Assembly: GCA_015490475.1 (NCBI GenBank)
Contig: WFXT01000107.1
Coordinates: forward strand, 1 to 6,392
Length of the DNA: 6,392 bases
Direction: 5' to 3'
Origin: Bacteroidota bacterium
Lineage (GTDB): Bacteria > Bacteroidota > Bacteroidia > JAADEI01
Part shown: positions 1 to 4,901 of the stretch, piece after piece
How the letters are laid out: each line of letters opens with the position of its first letter
How positions within the stretch are numbered: the first letter of the stretch is position 1
The notes under the pieces: generated by a model
What the model was told of the DNA's origin: nothing
The model's database searches: none
What the model saw: the letters and a program-made list of their open reading frames with translations, nothing else
Position numbers and translations under genes: made by a program

Positions 1-2
1 AA

Positions 3-623
3 GTAGAACTGCCCACGAAATACGGACACTTTAAATTAATTGCTTATACCCAGACCACTACGGGTCAAACTCATCTGGCTCTGGTGAAGGGAACATGGAA
101 ACCAGACGAGCCCGTTCTTGTTCGTGTTCACTCATCGTGTCTTACAGGTGATGTGTTAGGTTCATTGCGATGTGATTGTGGAGACCAGTTGAAAAAAGCA
201 CTTCAAATGATTTCAAAAGAAGGAAAGGGAGTTCTGGTATATATGAATCAAGAGGGTAGAGGAATAGGGCTTTTGAACAAATTGAAGGCTTACAAACTAC
301 AGGATGAAGGACTTGATACGGTGGAGGCAAATATTAAATTAGGCTTCAAAATGGATGAGAGAGACTATGGGATAGGTGCGCAAATATTGAGGGACCTTGG
401 AGTCAGAAAAATAAGGCTTTTGACTAATAATCCCAAGAAACGTGTCGGATTAGAGGGCTATGGGCTGGAAATTGTGGAAAATGTGCCAATCCCCATTCCG
501 CCAAATAAATATAATTTGAGGTATCTTGTAACAAAGCGGGATAAAATGGGACACATGCTTCCAGAAGACCTTGAGTCAATGTTGTGCGAACTGCCTAATC
601 ATAACGAAGAAGACGGGGCATGA
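3..623 (+). CDS. ribBA: GTP cyclohydrolase II domain, C-terminal part of RibBA (5' end outside window)
   Basis: This reading frame is open from position 3 and continues upstream of the window; the GTG at 84 is internal. The visible 206 residues cover essentially a whole GTP cyclohydrolase II domain, which opens the imidazole ring of GTP in the first committed step of riboflavin synthesis in the cytoplasm. The domain opens with LPTKYGHF. The zinc ligands are Cys46, Cys57 and Cys59 (HSSCLTGD, RCDCG). QEGRGIGL, AYKLQD with Tyr97, and DERDYG with Arg120 align without gaps to E. coli RibA Tyr105 and Arg128. TNNPKK and a terminal KMGH follow, then about 18 extra residues. The wording (MNQEGRGIGLLNKLKAYKLQ) is that of bifunctional RibBA proteins of Bacteroidota, so a DHBP synthase domain probably precedes it, but that part is not visible. 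A stand-alone RibA is the alternative. Its stop overlaps the next start (ATGA, 620-623). Confidence 0.95.
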   Translation, partial: VELPTKYGHFKLIAYTQTTTGQTHLALVKGTWKPDEPVLVRVHSSCLTGDVLGSLRCDCGDQLKKALQMISKEGKGVLVYMNQEGRGIGLLNKLKAYKLQDEGLDTVEANIKLGFKMDERDYGIGAQILRDLGVRKIRLLTNNPKKRVGLEGYGLEIVENVPIPIPPNKYNLRYLVTKRDKMGHMLPEDLESMLCELPNHNEEDGA

Positions 624-1612
624 AAAAGTGGCTGTATCTCTTAATTGGCTTTGTTTCTTTACCACTGTTTATTGAATGGGGATTCTGGGGACATAGACAT
701 ATTAACTATTATGCTGTGTTTACTTTACCCAAGGAAATGGCTCTTTTGTATAAAAAGCATCATGAATACATAAAGGAACAAGCCCCTGCCCCAGATAGAA
801 GACGGTATATTGACCCCAACGAAGCACCAAGACACTATATAGACCTTGACAAATATGGCACATATCCGAATTTTGATATTCCCAGAACGTGGGACAGTGC
901 CTATGCTAAATATGGAGATTCTCTTTATGAACATGGGATTTTGCCGTGGACGATTCAACAGTGGTATTACAAGTTGGTTAATGCTTTTAAACGCAAAGAC
1001 CTAACTGGTATTTTGAAGTACAGTGCCGACCTGGGACATTATGTTGCCGATGCTCACGTTCCTTTGCATACTACCGCCAACTATAATGGTCAACTGACTG
1101 GACAACATGGCATCCATGCCCTATGGGAATCAAGAATACCTGAGAATTTCGGTGAGACATATAATCCTTATGTTGGCAAAGCAGTTTATATTGAAGACCC
1201 ACTGGAGATGGCATGGAAAATAATTCTTGAAAGCCACATGCGAGTTGATAGTGTCCTTGAATTGGAGCGTAAAGCGACAGAGTTGTGCAATGAAGGATGT
1301 AAGTATGTCTATGTGTCAAGGGGCAGTAGGCAATTCAGAAGTTATTCGCCTAAATTTATTGCCATATATGACAGTTTGTTAAATGGTATGGTGGAACGCC
1401 GGTATAGGGCTGCTATAAAGCGAGTGGGCAGCTACTGGTATTCGGCATGGGTGGATGCTGGTAAACCAGACCTTTCCGAGTTGTTGGGTAAAAAGCCGAA
1501 AGTCAAGAAAGAAAAAGAAAAGGAACCGTTCTGGGCTGCTATATTTCATATCTTTTCAAGGAAAAAACATGAAGAACGGGCACAAAAGCAGATTCGTGGA
1601 CACGTTGATTGA
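620..1612 (+). CDS. Zinc-dependent phospholipase C / S1-P1 nuclease-fold protein
   Basis: 330 residues; resembles the Bacteroidota proteins annotated as zinc-dependent phospholipase C or S1/P1 nuclease. Members of this fold hydrolyse phosphodiester bonds with a trinuclear zinc site; the substrate here is unknown. The metal-ligand pattern is visible: W20-G-F-W-G-H25 matches the WGxxGH start of mature P1 nuclease (Trp1, His6), His72 lies in RHYIDLD, H140-x3-D144-x5-H150 in GHYVADAHVPLH, and H166-x3-E170 in GIHALWE. The final acid is Glu, as in bacterial phospholipase C, rather than the Asp of P1. A Lys-Lys start and hydrophobic residues 4-19 suggest a signal peptide ending just before Trp20, although no usual A-x-A cleavage site is present. 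Residues 291-330 are a Lys/Glu-rich tail beyond the conserved region. The ATG at 620 overlaps the ribBA stop, which suggests co-transcription and translational coupling. The fold is well supported; phospholipase versus nuclease activity is not decided. Confidence 0.85.
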   Translation: MKKWLYLLIGFVSLPLFIEWGFWGHRHINYYAVFTLPKEMALLYKKHHEYIKEQAPAPDRRRYIDPNEAPRHYIDLDKYGTYPNFDIPRTWDSAYAKYGDSLYEHGILPWTIQQWYYKLVNAFKRKDLTGILKYSADLGHYVADAHVPLHTTANYNGQLTGQHGIHALWESRIPENFGETYNPYVGKAVYIEDPLEMAWKIILESHMRVDSVLELERKATELCNEGCKYVYVSRGSRQFRSYSPKFIAIYDSLLNGMVERRYRAAIKRVGSYWYSAWVDAGKPDLSELLGKKPKVKKEKEKEPFWAAIFHIFSRKKHEERAQKQIRGHVD

Positions 1613-1637
1613 CGCCAAGTCCCCACATTCTGTCACA

Positions 1638-1668
1638 TTGTTATGAAAAAATTTCATTTTTATATTTA
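1638..1668 (+). promoter_or_regulatory. Candidate Bacteroidota-type promoter for the membrane-protein gene
   Basis: In the 97-base gap before the gene at 1710, TTG at 1638-1640 is followed after 20 bases by TATATTTA at 1661-1668. This matches seven of eight positions of the Bacteroidota -7 consensus TAnnTTTG, and the TTG sits where the -33 element is expected. Transcription would start near 1674, leaving a leader of about 35 bases. The spacer also contains a perfect but AT-rich inverted repeat (ATGAAA / TTTCAT, 1643-1657). The region is AT-rich, so a chance match is possible. Confidence 0.35.
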
Positions 1669-1709
1669 TGGCATAATGCTTGCAAAAGTTTTTCGCAAAT
1701 GGGAGTACA

Positions 1710-2276
1710 ATGAAGGACATAAGAAAATTCATAACTTCGGTTTTTGGAATTGCTTTTGCTGTCTTTTATCTCGTTTTTCTTGTTTGGACGGGCGAAATAC
1801 TATTTTCTCGTATTTTCCAACAATTATATGACCAGAAGGTGTGGGCTTATATAAGCAGTATCTTGCCTGCAATTGTTTTTGTTGTTTTTGGCATATTTGC
1901 TATTCGTGCTGGATGGATTGCATTGACAGTGCTGTTGAGCTCTGTTCATTCATTGGGTGCTTATTTGAAGAAGCACAAGTTTCACGAGTATGGTGCGTCT
2001 CAAGAGGAGCGTCGTAGGGAGGAGCATACTACCATGCTTGTGGGATTGTTTAATGTTCTTTTCTTTGCCTTCAGTACTATACTGTTGTATCTGTTTTATA
2101 GAGGTGTATTGTTTTACTTTGACTTAGAGGGTTTTGGATCCTTTGAAGTATTCATTGCTTCTTTGTTGTTTACTGTTGCCTTTGTGATAGTCAGTCTTGT
2201 TGCTTGGGCTGCCTTGCTTGCTTTGACTGTTAATTTGAGTGATGAAGATCTGGAGCAAGCAGAAGAAGTTTTGTGA
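1710..2276 (+). CDS. Hypothetical membrane protein with four predicted helices
   Basis: I do not recognise a family. From the ATG at 1710 the product is 188 residues. That start is chosen because GGGAG lies four bases upstream (1701-1705); an in-frame TTG at 1680 would add ten residues but has weaker support. Hydrophobic stretches suggest helices at about residues 7-27, 46-66 (hydrophobicity continues to about 78), 109-130 and 146-175. A strongly charged loop at 86-106 (KKHKFHEYG, EERRREEH) separates the two halves, and the C-terminus is acidic (SDEDLEQAEEVL). By the positive-inside rule the charged loop is likely cytoplasmic. No cysteine pairs, enzyme motif or lipobox is visible. The gene has a candidate promoter of its own and is followed after 54 bases by the eRF1-like gene. 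Its function is unknown; the same-strand location is the only hint of a link with its neighbours. Confidence 0.8.
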   Translation: MKDIRKFITSVFGIAFAVFYLVFLVWTGEILFSRIFQQLYDQKVWAYISSILPAIVFVVFGIFAIRAGWIALTVLLSSVHSLGAYLKKHKFHEYGASQEERRREEHTTMLVGLFNVLFFAFSTILLYLFYRGVLFYFDLEGFGSFEVFIASLLFTVAFVIVSLVAWAALLALTVNLSDEDLEQAEEVL

Positions 2277-2294
2277 ATAGCACATAGATATATT

Positions 2295-2312
2295 AGATAG
2301 TGCCTATCTTTG
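2295..2312 (+). promoter_or_regulatory. Perfect TAnnTTTG -7 element overlapping a short inverted repeat
   Basis: TATCTTTG at 2305-2312 matches the Bacteroidota -7 consensus exactly and lies 18 bases before the ATG at 2331, which would give a leader of only about 12 bases. No clear -33 TTG is present at the expected distance: the nearest TTTG (2270-2273) is about 31 bases upstream of it, which is too far. AGATAG (2295-2300), loop TGC, CTATCT (2304-2309) forms a perfect 6-bp inverted repeat that shares its right arm with the -7 element. It could act as an operator-like or weak hairpin element, but it has no U-run after it, so it does not look like a terminator. Confidence 0.4.
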
Positions 2313-2330
2313 ACCTAAAAGAAAGTTAAA

Positions 2331-3467
2331 ATGAGCCAGAGGAATATATTTCTTCATGAACAGTTGCGAGAACTTCTTGGTGTTAAGGAACCGGTAGTTA
2401 TTTCTATCATAAAGAAACTGGAGCGCAATGACCCTGCACTACGTAAAAAGAACAAAACTATTATTGAGAATGACTTAAAGGAAGCATTAGAGAAGGCAAA
2501 AGGAATGGTTCCTGAAGATGTGTTTAAGAAACTTAAGAAGCAATCCGACGAGTTTATAACAAATCTTAATTTGTCTCACATACCACCAGGGCTTGCTGCA
2601 TACATAACGCCTGATAAATATCTTGTTTTTCACTTACCCTTTGAGCCAAGAGAAAAAATTATAGTTGATAACACTTATGAAGTTAGGGACCTGCTGCTAA
2701 CCATCAATAGGTATCAACCTTTCTGGGTTCTTCTTATTAGCAGGAAGGAAACGCCCTTATATACGGGTGTTGGTGAAGAATTAACAAAAGTTGACGACTC
2801 TGTTTTATACGAATCATTAATTGACATTGATTACGAAACATTCACAAAAGGAGATAGAGCGCCGGACCCCACAGTACTCGTAGAACGCAAATTCTTCAAT
2901 GCCCTGGCTCAAAGGCTGAGATATATTATACATTCTTATTTTATTCCTGCAGGTAGCTTGCCCGTGATAGTCTTGTGCAATGATAAGGAAAAGAATTATG
3001 TGAATAGAATTATTGAAAACGAGCCATTTCCCAAAGAGAATTATATGATTGTAACAGGAGATTATTTTGACCCCCTTGCTGAAGATTTACGAAAAAAGTA
3101 TAGAGAACTTGTGCTTGAATGGATAAGGGAAGAACATAAGAGGCAACTTGCCAGAAAAGAAGAGTTTTATAAGTTGGGAAGAGTTAGTGTAGGGATTGAG
3201 GAAACTTGGAAAGCAGCATTGCTTTCTGCCGTTCAAACATTGCTTGTTAGAGAGGGCTTTAGGAAAGAAGCATGGACTAATAAACAGGATCCCTTTCAGA
3301 TAGTGTTTGAAGAGCCTGCCGACAAGGAAAACTGGGAATATCATGCAGACATAGTGGATGACCTTATTGAAGAGGTTGTTAAAAACAAAGGGCAGGTGTT
3401 CTTTATCGCACATGAACACATGGATGCTGAGGTATATGGGTTGTTGCGTTTTAAATTGCCTCTGTGA
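2331..3467 (+). CDS. Putative eRF1-like (baeRF / Balon-type) ribosome hibernation factor
   Basis: 378 residues with the layout of bacterial/archaeal eRF1-like (baeRF) proteins, the group containing Balon, which binds the ribosomal A site during dormancy. After a Lys-rich helical start (1-80), residues 90-155 read YLVFHLPFEPREKIIVD, then YEVRDLLLTIN, then FWVLLISRKETPLYTG, matching the strand-rich N-terminal domain of these proteins. Residues 185-265 hold a helix, LPVIVLCNDKEKN (210-222) and VTGDYFDPL (241-249), like the middle domain. Residues 286-378 end in DIVDDLIEEVVKNKGQVFF, like the L7Ae-type third domain of eRF1. No GGQ tripeptide is present, so peptidyl-tRNA hydrolysis is unlikely. Neither a signal peptide nor a membrane helix is seen, so it is cytoplasmic. 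A perfect -7 element precedes it, and nrnA follows after 3 bases. The assignment is from remembered family patterns, not a search; an unrelated Bacteroidota protein of unknown function remains possible. Confidence 0.65.
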   Translation: MSQRNIFLHEQLRELLGVKEPVVISIIKKLERNDPALRKKNKTIIENDLKEALEKAKGMVPEDVFKKLKKQSDEFITNLNLSHIPPGLAAYITPDKYLVFHLPFEPREKIIVDNTYEVRDLLLTINRYQPFWVLLISRKETPLYTGVGEELTKVDDSVLYESLIDIDYETFTKGDRAPDPTVLVERKFFNALAQRLRYIIHSYFIPAGSLPVIVLCNDKEKNYVNRIIENEPFPKENYMIVTGDYFDPLAEDLRKKYRELVLEWIREEHKRQLARKEEFYKLGRVSVGIEETWKAALLSAVQTLLVREGFRKEAWTNKQDPFQIVFEEPADKENWEYHADIVDDLIEEVVKNKGQVFFIAHEHMDAEVYGLLRFKLPL

Positions 3468-3470
3468 ACT

Positions 3471-4523
3471 ATGAATGCTCACAGACTTGAAACTTTCTTT
3501 TCTGAAAAGTCCCGGATTGCTATTCTTATCCACAGGAATCCGGATGGTGATGCATTAGGTTCCGCTCTTGCAATCAGGCATTTCCTGAGCAAGTGGTATC
3601 ATAAAAGGAATAAGCCAGTAACTATAGACATTATCTCACCTTCGTTAATTGCTTATTTCCTTGAATGGTTGCCTGGGGCAAGCGAAGTAATAAGATTTCC
3701 TGAAAGCCCTGAGCGCGCAAGGCAAATAATTCGTGAAGCAGATAGCTTGATATATGTTGACTTTAACGCACCTAATCGCATAGATGAATTGTCTGAGGAG
3801 CTGGAGCGCAGCACAGTCCCTGTGATTCTTATTGACCATCATAGGGAACCCCAAGTTGAGCCTGCCATAAGTTACTGGAATCCTGAGGCTGCGTCCTCCG
3901 CACAACTCGCATGGAAATTTATAAAAGATTTCAATGAAACAGACTTGATAGACAAAAATATTGCAGAGTGCATTTATACGGGAATTATGACCGACACAGG
4001 CAGTTTCAGATTCAGGTCAGTTACGCCGGAAGTTCACAGAATAGTTGCCGAACTATTGGAATATGGAGTGGACCCTGACAAAGTATATTCCTTGATATAT
4101 CACAGGTTTTCTTTGCGCAGGCTTCAATTCTTTGGGCATAGCATAACGTTCAGAATAAGGCATCTTCCCGAGTTCAGGACGACCTACATGGCTATTCCTG
4201 CAGAAGACCTTGTCAGATTTAATATTGGACCAGGAGAGACGGAAGGTCTTGTCAACTATACACTTGCAATAGAAGGCACACGATTGGGAGTTCTGATGAT
4301 TGATAGGACGCGAGAGAATCAAGGAAAGCCTATGGTTCGCTTTTCCTTCAGGTCAAAGGGAAATGTTCATGTTGATGAATTCGCCAGGAAATTCTTTAAT
4401 GGAGGTGGGCATCATAATGCTGCTGGAGGTGTGCTATATACTACTCTTGACGAGGCAGAAACTTACTTCTTGCAAAAGTTAAGCTCTTTGCTACCAGTTC
4501 TTGTGGCTGAAAATGAAGCTTAA
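3471..4523 (+). CDS. nrnA: DHH/DHHA1 phosphoesterase, NrnA-like oligoribonuclease / pAp phosphatase
   Basis: 350 residues, the usual length for NrnA. The N-terminal DHH domain has all its metal-binding motifs: H21-R-N-P-D25-G-D27-ALGS, Y-V-D97, I-D122-H123-H124 and M-T-D175-TGSFRF. The C-terminal DHHA1 domain carries the substrate-binding glycine motif GGGHHNAAGG at 311-320. Proteins of this type use manganese to trim 2-5 nucleotide RNAs from the 5' or 3' end to mononucleotides, and many also convert 3'-phosphoadenosine 5'-phosphate (pAp) to AMP; which activity dominates here cannot be read from the sequence. It lacks the extra domains of RecJ. The ATG at 3471 starts 3 bases after the stop of the eRF1-like gene with no Shine-Dalgarno sequence, suggesting co-transcription and translational coupling. 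Its TAA directly touches the stop codon of the convergent gene on the other strand. Confidence 0.92.
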   Translation: MNAHRLETFFSEKSRIAILIHRNPDGDALGSALAIRHFLSKWYHKRNKPVTIDIISPSLIAYFLEWLPGASEVIRFPESPERARQIIREADSLIYVDFNAPNRIDELSEELERSTVPVILIDHHREPQVEPAISYWNPEAASSAQLAWKFIKDFNETDLIDKNIAECIYTGIMTDTGSFRFRSVTPEVHRIVAELLEYGVDPDKVYSLIYHRFSLRRLQFFGHSITFRIRHLPEFRTTYMAIPAEDLVRFNIGPGETEGLVNYTLAIEGTRLGVLMIDRTRENQGKPMVRFSFRSKGNVHVDEFARKFFNGGGHHNAAGGVLYTTLDEAETYFLQKLSSLLPVLVAENEA

Positions 4524-4850
4524 CTAAAGCAGTTGGTCTATTTTAGCCGCCAGAATAAAGTCATTTTCGCTTAAGCCATTTATGGCATGCGTAAAAATCT
4601 CTATCTCAACCCGTGAATAATGGATTATCATGTCGGGATGGTGCCCTTCCATTTCTGCAATTGCCGCTACCATATTTACAAATCCCATTACTTCCTTGAA
4701 ATTCCTGAAAGTGAATTCCCGTCTCAAATGGTGATTATCAATTACTTTCCACTCTGGAGAAATTTCTTGCCTTAGCCTTTCAATCTCTTCAGGTGTTAAA
4801 GGAGGAACACCCCCTTCACAAGGAACACATTTCTTACTTGCCAGAGCCAT
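4524..4850 (-). CDS. Pterin-4a-carbinolamine dehydratase (PhhB/PCD/DCoH family)
   Basis: 108 residues, the normal length for this single-domain family. The enzyme removes water from 4a-hydroxytetrahydropterin so that the tetrahydropterin cofactor of aromatic amino-acid hydroxylases can be recycled; some bacterial homologues have been linked to molybdopterin metabolism instead. The active-site signature is complete: EMEGHHP with His70, His71 and Pro72, then Tyr78, T-H88-A and GLSENDF with Asp97. The N-terminal KKCVPCEGGVPPL, seen in many bacterial members, supports the ATG at 4850. No strong Shine-Dalgarno sequence precedes it; the upstream bases are A-rich. No aromatic amino-acid hydroxylase or molybdenum cofactor gene lies in the window, so the pathway it serves cannot be told. 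It lies 51 bases downstream of the secreted-protein gene on the same strand and may have its own promoter at 4873-4880. It ends tail to tail against nrnA with no gap. Confidence 0.95.
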   Translation of the reverse strand: MALASKKCVPCEGGVPPLTPEEIERLRQEISPEWKVIDNHHLRREFTFRNFKEVMGFVNMVAAIAEMEGHHPDMIIHYSRVEIEIFTHAINGLSENDFILAAKIDQLL

Positions 4851-4872
4851 TTCTGCATTGTTTTTACTCTGT

Positions 4873-4880
4873 CTAAATTA
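4873..4880 (-). promoter_or_regulatory. Weak candidate -7 element for the carbinolamine dehydratase gene
   Basis: Read on the - strand, the bases are TAATTTAG, which match the Bacteroidota consensus TAnnTTTG at all but one position. The box ends 22 bases before the ATG at 4850, a reasonable distance for a short leader. No clear -33 TTG is visible, and the AT-rich gap (4851-4901) makes a chance match plausible. The gap contains no hairpin that would end the upstream gene, so read-through from the secreted-protein gene is the alternative source of transcription. Confidence 0.22.
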
Positions 4881-4901
4881 AGAAGAAAACCATAATTAGC
4901 A

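Noticed and set aside
1643..1657. Inverted repeat ATGAAA / TTTCAT followed by T-rich sequence, considered as a terminator after the phospholipase-like gene
   Set aside because: The stem is six base pairs with only one G-C pair, too weak for a convincing intrinsic terminator, and the following T-rich bases also fit the candidate promoter.
1643..1831. Open frame of 62 codons beginning with ATG at 1643
   Set aside because: It overlaps the membrane-protein gene in another frame, and the hydrophobic helix pattern is continuous in the frame starting at 1710, not in this one.
3087..3533. Antisense open frame of 148 codons across the end of the eRF1-like gene and the start of nrnA
   Set aside because: It lies opposite two well-supported coding frames, its product has no recognisable domain and is rich in residues produced by reading Lys/Glu codons backwards (Phe, Leu, Ser), and no start signal is seen.
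4509..4568. GAAAATGA and its complement TCATTTTC around the convergent stop codons, considered as a bidirectional hairpin
   Set aside because: The arms are 44 bases apart and AT-rich, and both come from the coding of Glu-Asn in the two genes, so chance is the simpler explanation.
3..4850. A shared pterin pathway linking GTP cyclohydrolase II and carbinolamine dehydratase
   Set aside because: The two enzymes act in different pathways (riboflavin synthesis versus tetrahydropterin recycling), lie 3.9 kb apart and are on opposite strands.
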